Source of the DNA: Verrucomicrobiales bacterium
GTDB taxonomy: Bacteria > Verrucomicrobiota > Verrucomicrobiia > Limisphaerales > J093
Assembly (NCBI GenBank): GCA_024233215.1
Contig: JACKPW010000019.1
Location: 79,289-143,288, forward strand
DNA length: 64,000 nucleotides
Direction of reading: 5' to 3'
Shown here one piece after another: positions 1 to 8,905 of this stretch (the stretch's first letter is position 1; every line of letters starts with the position of its first letter). The translations under genes were made by a program, and so were the position numbers. The notes beneath the pieces were generated by a model. That model had not been told where the DNA came from. It did not search any database and saw only the letters and a program-made list of their open reading frames with translations.

Positions 1-273
1 CTGGGCCTGGACCCCGCCCGGCCAGAAAACGCTGAAGAACCGCCCGGTCGGCTCCCCACCCGGAACCGCCGCCCAATACCCATCCGTGGTGTATTCGAAC
101 CGGTAGCCGCTGCTGCTGAGGGCACCGGAGGTTATGTTGGATGCGACCACGCTCACGGGCTGCGAGGGGTTGAAGAAGACAATCGTGGTGGCGCGGGCCG
201 ACACCATGCGCAAGAGACAGACACACAGGGACAGGACGGCGATGGCCCATGGACCCGGGATTCGGTGCTTCAT
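1..273 (-). CDS. exported protein of unknown function, N-terminal part only
   Basis: An open frame of 91 codons starts at the ATG at 273 and runs off the left edge of the window, so only the N-terminus is seen. It begins with a short basic region (MKHR) and a hydrophobic stretch (AIAVLSLCVCLL), followed by a likely signal-peptidase site near SARA-TT. The mature part is rich in Ser, Thr and Tyr (SSSGYRFEYTTDGYW), as in secreted beta-rich proteins. No family is recognised. It lies downstream of the ABC export operon on the same strand, after a 209-bp gap, so linkage is unproven. Confidence 0.55.
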   Translation of the reverse strand, partial: MKHRIPGPWAIAVLSLCVCLLRMVSARATTIVFFNPSQPVSVVASNITSGALSSSGYRFEYTTDGYWAAVPGGEPTGRFFSVFWPGGVQAQ

Positions 274-482
274 TGCGGCAACTCTGAGGCAGCGCAACCG
301 TCTCCCGCAAGCCCGCTGTGTGCGTTGGTGGGCGGTTCCTGGAAGGGTGGCGGCGCTGACGACCGCAGCGAGACCAGGCTGGCGACCTGCGTGGGGGCGA
401 CAGGCCCGGTTGGCCACCGGAAGACGGGACACTCTTCGCCGCGTCGAGCGAACGCCGGTTCGCCGCTACGAGGAGCCGGGGC

Positions 483-2018
483 CTACGGAGCTGACGGCAC
501 GGCGTTCGTTGAGATGGCGGTTGCGGGGGGAGTGTTGGTCGACGACGGAGCGGCGCCCGCGGGCGGGGCATTGGTTCCCCCAAAGTCCGCCGGCAGACCC
601 AGCGCGGTCTTCAGCCGGGCGGCCAGTTCCGGTACCAACCCCTTCTCCGGATTCAAGAGGTCCTTGAGCACGGTTTCCCGCATGCTCGCCAGCGGAGGAA
701 GTGGAACCCGTTCCCCCGAAGGTCCGTCGCCGATCTCACCGGTATAGCGCGCGTGGATCTTCCGGGCAACGAGCAGGTTCCCCGTGGCCAGATCGTCCTG
801 CCCCGTGGCCAGATAGACGAAGGAACGTTCCAGGGCACCCATGATGTTTGAGATCTGACGGTTCTGGTCCGTCTCGCCGGCATCCTCCTCGATCCGGGCC
901 AGGGCGTAATCATCCAGCGACTGCGCCTGGTCCACCTTCTCGGGGTACTTCTCCTTCAGGTAAGTGAACCACTGCTGCGCCTCCTTCAACCGGGCGTGGA
1001 CATAGAGAAAGTAGACGGCGTCGCGGAGGAAGTTCTTGTGCGCGTTGCTGATGTTCTGCGCCATCGACTCATTCCCTCCCGCGCGCTCGGCGGCGACCAT
1101 CTCCTCGTAGGACGCACTGGCCTTGTCCACGATGTCCAGGTTTGGCCCGAACTCCACCGTCTGGTTCCAGGCAAGCTCGATCAGGCGCCCACGATAGAAG
1201 GCGAGTTGCATCGACTGGAAGATCAGCCGGCGCAGTTTGATGAGTTGGTCGTCGGTCTTGACCATCTTCCGCCCCACGCAGGCCCAGTAGATGGCGCTGG
1301 TCTCGGGCAGCCGCCATTCCAGCGGGCCGTATTCCTCATCGACCTCCTTCATCACCTCCGGGTCCATCTTGAACTCGTCGTGCAGCCGTTTCGCCCGGGC
1401 CGCCCAGGTGTCATCGGGCGGCTTGATGAGGTCGTCGAAATTGGGGCGCCCTCCGCCCAACACCTCCGTCATCATGCCGGCCCAGCGCGACTTGTAATAG
1501 AGGTGGGCGTCATCGAGGTTGTGGCCCAGCTTGTGCTGGAAATGCCAGCCGAGTTCACGGTAGAGCTCGACGTCGTGGGGGTTGTATTTGAGCGCCTGAT
1601 CCCGAATGAGCTGGATGCCGGCGTAGACCCAGCGCCAGCGATCCGCCGGTTCGTTGAACTTGATCGAGATGTTGTAAGACATGTTCCACGCGGACACCAC
1701 CCAGACCGCGTCGACATGCGGCGTGAGCTTGGTGATCCAGTCATGCAACTGGATCATCTCGAAATAGCGTCCCTCGTCCTGCATCTCCATGGCGCGAATC
1801 CAAAGGGCGTTGGCGATCAAGCCACGGAAACCGCCCAGGACGACGGTGGAAAACACGAGCAATGGCGGGGCGTTCTCCAGGGGTTCGGAACGGGTCAAAC
1901 CCAGATCCGCCCGCGCCCGGTTCATCGAGCGCTGCACGAACGCAGAACCGGTCATGAGTGCCAGGACCAGCAGGCCCAGCAGGCCCTTGCGAAATCGGGA
2001 GGAGTGAAGGGGCTTCAT
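483..2018 (-). CDS. membrane-anchored protein of unknown function, third gene of ABC export operon
   Basis: This protein of 511 residues starts at the ATG at 2018, 7 nt after the stop of the permease gene. An upstream in-frame start at 2090 would overlap the permease gene and has no membrane-type N-terminus. Residues 8-27 form a transmembrane anchor (RKGLLGLLVLALMTGSAF), and a second hydrophobic stretch follows around residues 48-66. The rest is soluble, helical and rich in Trp and Tyr (WVVSAWNMSYN, ELGWHFQHKLGHNLDDA), which resembles TPR-like packing. The last ~35 residues are low-complexity Ala/Pro/Ser/Thr/Asn. The context suggests an accessory subunit of the ABC-2 transporter, but no domain family is recognised. 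Confidence 0.75.
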   Translation of the reverse strand: MKPLHSSRFRKGLLGLLVLALMTGSAFVQRSMNRARADLGLTRSEPLENAPPLLVFSTVVLGGFRGLIANALWIRAMEMQDEGRYFEMIQLHDWITKLTPHVDAVWVVSAWNMSYNISIKFNEPADRWRWVYAGIQLIRDQALKYNPHDVELYRELGWHFQHKLGHNLDDAHLYYKSRWAGMMTEVLGGGRPNFDDLIKPPDDTWAARAKRLHDEFKMDPEVMKEVDEEYGPLEWRLPETSAIYWACVGRKMVKTDDQLIKLRRLIFQSMQLAFYRGRLIELAWNQTVEFGPNLDIVDKASASYEEMVAAERAGGNESMAQNISNAHKNFLRDAVYFLYVHARLKEAQQWFTYLKEKYPEKVDQAQSLDDYALARIEEDAGETDQNRQISNIMGALERSFVYLATGQDDLATGNLLVARKIHARYTGEIGDGPSGERVPLPPLASMRETVLKDLLNPEKGLVPELAARLKTALGLPADFGGTNAPPAGAAPSSTNTPPATAISTNAVPSAP

Positions 2019-2025
2019 GCGCGCG

Positions 2026-3411
2026 TCATCCCTGGTTCTGGGCGGTCGCCAGTTCGCGGCGCTGCAGCAAGGTGATCCCCACCAGGGCAAAGACCCCGCC
2101 CATCAGAACCACAATCTGCCCACCGGCCCGGGCCACCGTGCCCCAGGAAATGCTCCGCCCGCCGCTGAGTTGTTCGACCGGCGAGAAATCCCGGACCACG
2201 TTCACCACGGACAGGAGGACCTTGAAGCCGACCACGCTCACCGCATCGAAGAGGTTGGGATTCCCCACCATCCCCGTCTCATGATCCACCTCGCGGATCG
2301 TGCCCTGCTCGATCACCGTCCGCATCGTCCCGGTGGAGAACGACACGATCAGCAGCGCAATGGAAACAAAGGCCGCCACCGGAAAGGAAAGCTGGCTCGC
2401 CGCCGCCAGTCCCACCGCCGCCAGCAGCGCCAACCAGAAGAACAGGATCGCCACACCACGCAGGTAGTTCAGCAGAAACCCTCCCTCCCGGTAGAGCACC
2501 TCGAATCCGTCCTCAAACTGGAACAGGATCGCGTCGTCGTTCAGGTTGCCCACTTCCACGTTCAGAATGCCGTTCGCGTCGAGCAAGCCGGGGTTCACCT
2601 TGATCTCATGGAAGCTCTCCGGGGAAAGCGACTGCAGTTCGCGCTGGCGATACGGACCCTGCTCGGGGCCGATGTCCCATTGCGTCCGGTAGGTCTCCTG
2701 CTTGGAGCTGCTGTCGCTGGCGGTGTAAAACTTGACCCGGAGGAAGAGCGGCTGGTCCTTCACCTGGTCGGCCACCGAACTGAGATCGATCTGCCACCGG
2801 CGCACCCATCCGGAACGGACCAACTGATACTGCGCATGCACCATTCCGGTCACCAGCTTCCGTAACTCCCCTCGGTCCATCTCCGCCACCTGGCCCTCCT
2901 TCAGGCGCTCGGCCATCAACCGGTCGATGTCCCCCTGCATCTCCGGCACCGCGGGTTTGAACGAGCCCCGCGCCACGAAGACCTCATTCTTCAGAACTGC
3001 CTGTTGCTCGGGGGAAAGCCGTTTGGCCCGCCACTGCAACTGGACGTAGATCACCGTGGTGGCAATGCCGAACAGCAGGAGGTTCACGAACATGATGCCG
3101 ATCCATTTGCCCAGCCAGATCTGCCAGCGCGCGACCGGCTTCACCGCCACCACCTGAAGCTGGCATTCGTCGATGTCCCGGGCGAGCGTACCGCAGGCCA
3201 GCCAGAGCGTCGTCAACCCCAGCACGAGGACGGTCAGGCCCAGCGTGTAGGTGAGCACGATCTGGGTCATGCCCTCGGCGGACCCGTCGTCCTTGATCGC
3301 CGCCGGAAGCAGCAGCACCCCGCCGATGAGCAGGACGCCGAGCACGGGCACCAAACGGAACCGGAAGGCCGCCTTGAAAGTGAGTCGCGCGATGGCCAGC
3401 AGGGCTTGCAT
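2026..3411 (-). CDS. ABC-2 type transporter permease
   Basis: This integral membrane protein of 461 residues is the likely permease partner of the ATPase encoded 20 bp upstream. Hydrophobic helices are visible at about residues 20-38 (LVPVLGVLLIGGVLLLPAA), 50-75, 100-122 and 315-340, with further helices to the C-terminus. A large polar domain sits between the second and third pairs (about residues 125-310, beginning RAKRLSPEQQ), probably exposed outside the membrane. This arrangement of terminal helices around a large insert is typical of NosY/ABC-2 exporters. The substrate cannot be read from sequence. The gene is co-directional with 483-2018 and 3432-4670, with short gaps, so the three form an operon. 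Confidence 0.85.
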   Translation of the reverse strand: MQALLAIARLTFKAAFRFRLVPVLGVLLIGGVLLLPAAIKDDGSAEGMTQIVLTYTLGLTVLVLGLTTLWLACGTLARDIDECQLQVVAVKPVARWQIWLGKWIGIMFVNLLLFGIATTVIYVQLQWRAKRLSPEQQAVLKNEVFVARGSFKPAVPEMQGDIDRLMAERLKEGQVAEMDRGELRKLVTGMVHAQYQLVRSGWVRRWQIDLSSVADQVKDQPLFLRVKFYTASDSSSKQETYRTQWDIGPEQGPYRQRELQSLSPESFHEIKVNPGLLDANGILNVEVGNLNDDAILFQFEDGFEVLYREGGFLLNYLRGVAILFFWLALLAAVGLAAASQLSFPVAAFVSIALLIVSFSTGTMRTVIEQGTIREVDHETGMVGNPNLFDAVSVVGFKVLLSVVNVVRDFSPVEQLSGGRSISWGTVARAGGQIVVLMGGVFALVGITLLQRRELATAQNQG

Positions 3412-3431
3412 GACAGATAGCTTCGCCGAAC

Positions 3432-4670
3432 TCAGCCTTGCTTGGGACCGCCACTGCCTCCCAGCAGGTGCGAGAGCTTGTCGTCGGCCTCACTGAGATC
3501 GGGGGCACCGGACTTCTCCACCCTCCCGGCGCCAGGCTCGGGCGCCGGCTGCTCCTCGTCCCCCATCGTCAGGGCATCCAGCTTCGCCAGGTCCGTGCCT
3601 GCTTCAGGTTCGGGAGCCTGCGCCCGCATCGTCGGGTCCGGCTCGACTTCAACCCGGGTCAACCGCTCGAGCACCCGGTCCGCCGCCCGTTCCGCCCCCT
3701 CCCCTTCATCGCCCCGAAGATAAGCCGCCACCTGGGCCCCGGAGGTCGCACCCGAGGTGGCCTCGGTCCGCTTCGCCTCCTCCACCACACCGAGGAAATA
3801 GCTCTCCAGGTTCTGGGTCGGGGTGTCCACCCGAACCTCGCGACCACCCGCCTCGGACCGCAACTTCGCCAGAACGTGCTCCATTGTTTCGCGTCCCACC
3901 GGCGGCGCAGTGATGCGCACCGCGTCCGGCGTTGCCAGCAGTTCCTTGAGGGGGCCGATCGCCCGGACCCGCCCGCCGTAGTAGATCACCACGCGGTCGC
4001 ACACGTCCTCGACGTCCGCCAGCAAATGACTGCTGAGAATCACGGTCTTGCCCCGCCGGGCCAGCGCCACAATCAGGTCCTTCACCTCACGACAGCCGAT
4101 GGGGTCCAGGCCGGAAGTGGGTTCGTCCAGGATGATCAGGTCCGGGTCATTGATCAGCGCCTGGGCCAGACCGATGCGCCGCTGCATGCCCTTGGAGAAC
4201 TCCCCCACCGTTCGCCGCCGGACCTGGTTCAACCCCACCATTTCGAGCAACTGCTCCGACCGTTGCTGCCGTTCTTTCGCGGGCAGGTGGAACAGGTTCC
4301 CGAAGAAATCGATCGTCTCCGAGGAATCGAGGTAGCGGTAGAGGTAGGACTCCTCGGGCAGATAGCCGATCCGGCTCTTGGTGGCAACATGGCGTGGCGA
4401 ATGGCCAAACACTTCGATGCGTCCGCGCGTGGGGTGCAGCAGGCCGAGCAGCAGTTTCACCGTCGTGGACTTGCCGGAGCCGTTTGGACCCAGCAGACCG
4501 AAGACCTCGCCGCGTCGCACCTCAAACGTCACGTTGTCGACAGCCCGTGCCTTGGGCCGGCCCCAGAAGTCCTTGAAGACTTTCGTGAGACTCTGCACCC
4601 GGACGACGGCCTCGGCGGCCGCGGCCGCGGGCCGGGCCCCGGATGGTTCTGCTGTTGCGGTAGCCACCAT
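3432..4670 (-). CDS. ABC transporter ATP-binding protein
   Basis: This 412-residue ATPase should power the permease encoded just downstream. From the ATG at 4670 it shows Walker A GPNGSGKST (about 61-69), signature FSKGMQRR (158-165), Walker B LIILDEP (178-184), the D-loop SGLD and the H-loop His in ILSSHLL. The Q-loop position carries Glu (YLPEE), common in this exporter subfamily. After the nucleotide-binding domain there is an unusual tail of about 110 residues rich in Glu, Pro and Ala, which is longer than the family norm. An in-frame start at 4742 adds 24 residues with no conserved content, so the internal ATG beginning MVATATAEP is preferred. Confidence 0.9.
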   Translation of the reverse strand: MVATATAEPSGARPAAAAAEAVVRVQSLTKVFKDFWGRPKARAVDNVTFEVRRGEVFGLLGPNGSGKSTTVKLLLGLLHPTRGRIEVFGHSPRHVATKSRIGYLPEESYLYRYLDSSETIDFFGNLFHLPAKERQQRSEQLLEMVGLNQVRRRTVGEFSKGMQRRIGLAQALINDPDLIILDEPTSGLDPIGCREVKDLIVALARRGKTVILSSHLLADVEDVCDRVVIYYGGRVRAIGPLKELLATPDAVRITAPPVGRETMEHVLAKLRSEAGGREVRVDTPTQNLESYFLGVVEEAKRTEATSGATSGAQVAAYLRGDEGEGAERAADRVLERLTRVEVEPDPTMRAQAPEPEAGTDLAKLDALTMGDEEQPAPEPGAGRVEKSGAPDLSEADDKLSHLLGGSGGPKQG

Positions 4671-4889
4671 GTGTTGATCAAGCAAACGACCCGCTGGGCT
4701 GGGGAAGCGTGCTTCCACGGTTTCCCGTCCACGGCGGGCCAACGTACCTTAAAAGGCCGGACCCTACCGGCCCCAAGGACGGCCGCAAAGTAGCAAACGC
4801 ACGCCGCGGGACACAACTGCGCGTTTCCCGGCACAGCGCCCCCTGTCCCCCCACCCCGGCGAACGCCAGTTCACCGCGACTCCCCGTCC

Positions 4890-4913
4890 CCCAACTCCCA
4901 ACTCCTAACTCCT
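4890..4913. repeat. short heptamer microsatellite, CCCAACT-type
   Basis: Three consecutive heptamers (CCCAACT, CCCAACT, CCTAACT) followed by CCTT lie in a very C-rich stretch just upstream of the DUF1080 gene that starts at 4949. It is a simple-sequence tract between divergent genes. A change in copy number could alter promoter spacing, but no function can be shown. Confidence 0.6.
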
Positions 4914-4948
4914 TCCCAGTCCCCCCCGCTTCTGCTTCACTTCGCGGC

Positions 4949-5656
4949 ATGCAAGACACCACTTGTTCGCGAGCGGTCCGGAACACCGGATTCACCTTCA
5001 TGGCCGCAACCACCCTGCTGGTGGCCGCCTCGTTCAACCCGCTGCGGGCTGCAGACACCCCTGCCGCCCTGCAAACCGATCCTGCCGGCTGGACCGATCT
5101 CCTGCCCGCCTCCGGCACCGAGGGCTGGTTCCGCATTCCCGTGCCCCCCGGGGCGCCGCTCGGCCGTGACCAATGGCACGTGGACACCGACCGCAAAGTG
5201 CTGGTCTGTGACGGCGACGGCGGCCACGACATGCTGCTTTTCGGGAAGGAGTTCGGGGACGCGATCTTCCACCTGGAGTTTCGCTACGTCCGAAAGGAAG
5301 GCGCCACCGGCTACAACAGCGGGGCCTACGTGCGCAACTCGAAGGACGGCGCCATCTGGCACCAGGCCCAGTTCGGCGACGGAAAGGACGGCTTCCTCTT
5401 CGGCGTGAGCCCGGTCCCGGATGCGAAACCGAAGTTCTTCAGCCTGAAGAACCAGGTCACGGACAACCGGGTCAAAGCGGCCGGTGAATGGAACACGCTG
5501 GAAATCACGGCGCGCGGCCGGGATCTCACCCTCTGGGTGAACGGCGCGGTCACCTGCCGGTTTGAACAGTGCGGCCAACCGAAGGGCTTCATCGGCGTCG
5601 AGGGCGAGGGCTACCACATCGAGTTCCGCAACCTGAAGGTGAAGGAGATCAACTGA
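4949..5656 (+). CDS. exported 3-keto-disaccharide hydrolase (DUF1080) domain protein
   Basis: This 235-residue protein belongs to the DUF1080 / 3-keto-disaccharide hydrolase fold, a concanavalin-like beta-sandwich. The ATG at 4949 gives a signal peptide (hydrophobic MAATTLLVAASFNP, cleavage near LRA-AD). Family features in order are the opening WTDLLP, EFGDAIFHLEFRYVRK, the glycine/asparagine loop TGYNSGAYVR, WNTLEITARG, LWVNGAV and the terminal IEFRNLKVKEI. Members are secreted or periplasmic and act on sugar derivatives; some hydrolyse 3-keto-glycosides made by Gfo/Idh-type oxidoreductases, several of which are encoded in this window. The frame upstream of 4949 runs through the C-rich repeat and is not coding. 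Expression is divergent from the ABC operon. Confidence 0.85.
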   Translation: MQDTTCSRAVRNTGFTFMAATTLLVAASFNPLRAADTPAALQTDPAGWTDLLPASGTEGWFRIPVPPGAPLGRDQWHVDTDRKVLVCDGDGGHDMLLFGKEFGDAIFHLEFRYVRKEGATGYNSGAYVRNSKDGAIWHQAQFGDGKDGFLFGVSPVPDAKPKFFSLKNQVTDNRVKAAGEWNTLEITARGRDLTLWVNGAVTCRFEQCGQPKGFIGVEGEGYHIEFRNLKVKEIN

Positions 5657-5722
5657 CCCCAAGCAAGGCCGCAAGTCGGTGCCAGGGGACCCACCTACTG
5701 GAGGGCAAAGAAAGACCCGGCT

Positions 5723-5971
5723 GTGAAGGAATCCGCCATCAACCGGGTCTCCAAAGCCCATGCGGAGGCAAACAGCATGCTTGCGTTCGCCGCCGCTTTG
5801 CTACTGGACATGGTCGCCTTCTGGGATTCCGCTCAGCTCAACAAGAAATGGGCCTTCTTCTTCCTCGCGTACTTTCTTGCCATGACGGGCGCGCGCATCT
5901 ACGCACGCGACAGAAAGATCAGAGAGCTCTATCCGCCTCCAAGTGGATCAAACGCGGCTGACCAAGCGTGA
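5723..5971 (+). CDS. small membrane protein of unknown function (82 aa)
   Basis: This 82-residue protein starts with an amphipathic basic segment (MKESAINRVSKAHAEANS), followed by two hydrophobic stretches at about 19-35 (MLAFAAALLLDMVAFW) and 43-58 (WAFFFLAYFLAMTGAR) and a positively charged C-terminal tail (YARDRKIRELY). That is a plausible two-helix hairpin membrane protein. It follows the DUF1080 gene by 66 bp on the same strand. No family is recognised. Its Lys, Phe and Asn content differs from chance shadow frames in this GC-rich DNA, which are Arg/Ala/Pro/Gly rich, and this supports it being a real gene. Confidence 0.55.
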   Translation: MKESAINRVSKAHAEANSMLAFAAALLLDMVAFWDSAQLNKKWAFFFLAYFLAMTGARIYARDRKIRELYPPPSGSNAADQA

Positions 5972-6052
5972 TCAGGGCGACAGCCCGGACCGCGGCTCAT
6001 TCACGTTTTCCCAGTTGCCCCCCAACAGGGATTGCGTACCTTGCCCGCCGTG

Positions 6053-7162
6053 ATGGATGTGACTTGCCCCTGCGCGGCCGCCCGGAAAGCGGCCGCATGT
6101 CTACTCGTTGCCCTGATTCTGCTCGGTCTCCAGGCGGGCGCGGCGGTTTTCGACATCGACCCTGATCGCAGCACGATCACGGTCTCGGGCAACCTGGCCG
6201 GCATTACGGTGAAGGAGCAGGCACCGGGCAGTCTCACCTCGAAGCTGGCCGGCAAACTGACGGTCGAAGTCAGCCCGGACACGATCCAATTCCTGGAAGG
6301 AGAACTCATCCGGGTTCAGGACAATGGGAACTGGCAACCGAAGGCGAATGGTGAGGCCGGCAGCGAAGCCGGTGCCTTCGGCGGAAAGGCTTCGAACTTT
6401 CTCGTTTCCGCCGTGGCGGCAGGCCGGGACATGGAACTGAGTCTCGTCAGCGAGGTGCTGGGCCTGGCGAACGGTGAGTTCCCCGCCGACGGGTTGGTCT
6501 TCTCGTTTCCGGTCGGGGGCACCGCCGCGTTTGACTATCTGGCCACCGGCCTGCTCGCCGCTTCAGGCCGGCTGCAACTCGAGGGGTACGGCACCAACGT
6601 CGCCGCCACACCCGCCACCCTGACCACCGAAGGGGCCACCCAGACGCTCACCATCCCGCTCGACACCACCTATGAATTCGCGCTCATCAGCGAGACCACC
6701 CCGGACACGGAAGTAATCATCAAGGGCCAACTCGTGGCCACCCGCACGGTTGGCGCCGCACCCACGGATTTCGCCGGCTTCATCGAGACCTTCTTCCCGG
6801 GAGAAACGGACCCGCAAATCATCGGGCCGACCGCAAACAGCGACGGCGACTTGCTGATCAATTTCGTGGAATTCGCCTTTGGGCTGGATCCCACCCAACC
6901 CGACGAGGGCCTCATACCCCTCAACGCGGAACTGCTGAACGCGAACACAGTCCTGCTGACCTTCGACCGCCCCACCGGCCTGCAGGGGGTGGGGTATCCC
7001 GTCTTCGGCGCGACCGCCTTGGGCGAGTGGCAACGTCTGGACGTGCCGGAGTCGACTGAAGACCTCGGCAACGGCAGGGAACAGGTCACCGTTCAACTGG
7101 ACTTGTCCGGCGTCCCCGGGCCCAGCCGGTTTGCCCGCCTCGGGGTGGAAATGCTGCCCTGA
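6053..7162 (+). CDS. exported protein of unknown function
   Basis: This is a 369-residue secreted protein from the ATG at 6053; a TTG at 6032 in the same frame is a weaker start. A hydrophobic signal (AACLLVALILLGLQAGAA) is followed by a beta-rich domain with repeated short strands (VFDIDPDRSTITVSGNLAGI, LTVEVSPDTIQFLEGEL). The C-terminal half (about residue 240 on) resembles the appended module in many exported proteins of this phylum: a linker with GDLLINFVEFAFGLDPTQP, then strands ending RFARLGVEMLP, where a value is compared with a reference. That tail may mediate surface attachment or sorting. No enzymatic motif is visible. Confidence 0.7.
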   Translation: MDVTCPCAAARKAAACLLVALILLGLQAGAAVFDIDPDRSTITVSGNLAGITVKEQAPGSLTSKLAGKLTVEVSPDTIQFLEGELIRVQDNGNWQPKANGEAGSEAGAFGGKASNFLVSAVAAGRDMELSLVSEVLGLANGEFPADGLVFSFPVGGTAAFDYLATGLLAASGRLQLEGYGTNVAATPATLTTEGATQTLTIPLDTTYEFALISETTPDTEVIIKGQLVATRTVGAAPTDFAGFIETFFPGETDPQIIGPTANSDGDLLINFVEFAFGLDPTQPDEGLIPLNAELLNANTVLLTFDRPTGLQGVGYPVFGATALGEWQRLDVPESTEDLGNGREQVTVQLDLSGVPGPSRFARLGVEMLP

Positions 7163-7397
7163 ATTCCGCTCCCCACGTTCTCCGCAAGGGCTTGGACGAA
7201 TCCGGCCGGGTAAGACGCGGGCCGGCTCCGGACGGAACAGCGCACGAGAACTGCAAGGCAATCCAACCGTTGCGGCTCTGTCGTGCAGGCTGTTGCCGGG
7301 GACGACCACCCTCCGGGACCAATCGGGGCTCTCCCCACCCGCCACCCCCGCCGCGTCGTTCGCGGCCAGCGTAGGGATCCGAGCGACAGCTGGCCCC

Positions 7398-8849
7398 TCA
7401 AACCGAAACAACCCCGACCAACCGTCGCCCCTGCGCGAGCAGTTGTTGCACCCGCTCCGGCGATGAAGCCTCGGCATAGACACGAAACAAGGGTTCCGTG
7501 CCGGAGCCACGCAGCATCAGCCACGAACCGTCCCGGGCAATGAACTTCACCCCGTCCAGCGTTACCACCTGCGTCACCGGCGAACGCGACAACCGCGTCG
7601 GAGGATTCTCCGCAAGCCGTTGTTCAATCTCCCGCGCCGACCCCACCGGAACCTGAAGGCCCGTCCGATCGTAGTGATGCGGCCCGTATCGCCGGGTCAA
7701 TTCACCGAGCAACTGCCCCACGCTCCGGCCTCGCGTCGCCAGCAGTTCCAACAGCCACAGCCCCGAGGCGATCCCGTCGCGCTCCGGCACATGCCCCCGG
7801 TAGCCGATGCTGCCACTCTCCTCGACTCCCAGAAGCACCGCAGGGTCGAGCAACTCCGGGGCGATGTACTTGAACCCAATCCCCACCTCCTGTAACGGCA
7901 GACCGTGCGCCGCACAAAGGGCATCCACCATCGAGGTCGTGTTGATGGACTTGACGACACGTCCCCGCTCGCCGCGGTTCGCCGCGAAATGCTCGATCAG
8001 GAGGCAGATGATCTGGTGGGCGGTCAGCGGGTTTCCCCGCCCGTCGAGTCCGCCGATCCGGTCAGCGTCGCCATCGGTCACAAGGCAGATGTCCTGGGGA
8101 TTCCGGCGGAGCCATGAGGAGGTCGTCCCATAGTTACGCGGAATGGGCTCCGGATTCACGCCGCCAAACAGCGGATCGGCCTCGCCGCGGAACGTACTCA
8201 CGCGACAGCGGGTTCCCGCAAGGAGCGTGTCGAAACAGCCCGCGCCAACCCCGAACATCGGGTCATGGGCCACCCGGAGTTTCGTGCCTGCAATTGCCTT
8301 GAAATCGACCAACCGACGCACCGCGGCGAAATGGGCCGGCATCAGGTCCCGCACAATGATCCGCTGGGACCGTACGGCCTCGTCGAAGGGTAGTTGCCGG
8401 ATCGGGTGGGCGTCGATCAAGGCCTCGATCGCACTGCTGGTCCCCGTGTCGGCGGACCCGCCGAAGGATGCCTTGAGCTTGTAGCCGTTGAAGCGGGCGG
8501 GATTGTGGCTGGCAGTAATCATCACGCCGCCCACCGCCCCTTGGTCGCGAACCGCGAGTGAAACGGCCGGCGTGGGGGTGGGCACCGGGGTAAGGATCAC
8601 ACGAAGCCCATTGCCGGCCAGCACCTCCGCCGTCAACCGCGCGAACTCCTCGGACAAGAACCTCCGGTCATAGCCCACAACCCCCAGCTTTCGCGTGTCC
8701 GCACCTGGCCGGGCCAGCCAGTGATCCGCGGTGGCCTGCGCCACCCGTGCGACGTTGGCGAAAGTAAACTCGCCGGCAATCACGCCGCGCCAACCATCGG
8801 TGCCGAAGTGTGGTTTGTGCATGCCCTGCTTGAGGATCTCGAGGACCAC
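7398..8849 (-). CDS. phosphoglucomutase/phosphomannomutase family phosphohexomutase
   Basis: This alpha-D-phosphohexomutase of 483 residues interconverts hexose 1- and 6-phosphates. All four signature regions are present: the opening HFGTDGWRG (about 14-22), the phosphoserine loop TASHNP with Ser114, the metal-binding loop DGDADR (259-264), the sugar-binding GVEESGS (341-347) and the phosphate-binding RGSGTEP (447-453). The length fits the PgcA/ManB-like branch; glucose versus mannose preference cannot be decided. A second start at codon 10 (8822) is possible. The gene follows rpe by 56 bp on the same strand, so the two probably form a small sugar-phosphate operon. Confidence 0.93.
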   Translation of the reverse strand: MVLEILKQGMHKPHFGTDGWRGVIAGEFTFANVARVAQATADHWLARPGADTRKLGVVGYDRRFLSEEFARLTAEVLAGNGLRVILTPVPTPTPAVSLAVRDQGAVGGVMITASHNPARFNGYKLKASFGGSADTGTSSAIEALIDAHPIRQLPFDEAVRSQRIIVRDLMPAHFAAVRRLVDFKAIAGTKLRVAHDPMFGVGAGCFDTLLAGTRCRVSTFRGEADPLFGGVNPEPIPRNYGTTSSWLRRNPQDICLVTDGDADRIGGLDGRGNPLTAHQIICLLIEHFAANRGERGRVVKSINTTSMVDALCAAHGLPLQEVGIGFKYIAPELLDPAVLLGVEESGSIGYRGHVPERDGIASGLWLLELLATRGRSVGQLLGELTRRYGPHHYDRTGLQVPVGSAREIEQRLAENPPTRLSRSPVTQVVTLDGVKFIARDGSWLMLRGSGTEPLFRVYAEASSPERVQQLLAQGRRLVGVVSV

Positions 8850-8905
8850 CTCGTCCAGTTCCTAAACCATGAAGAACGGCACGGGGCCTCCCGGGCCACC
8901 AACAC

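Noticed and set aside
3432..4670. Glu instead of Gln in the Q-loop of the ABC ATPase as a loss of function
   Set aside because: A YLPEE-type segment is common in ABC-2 exporter ATPases, so it is not evidence of inactivity.
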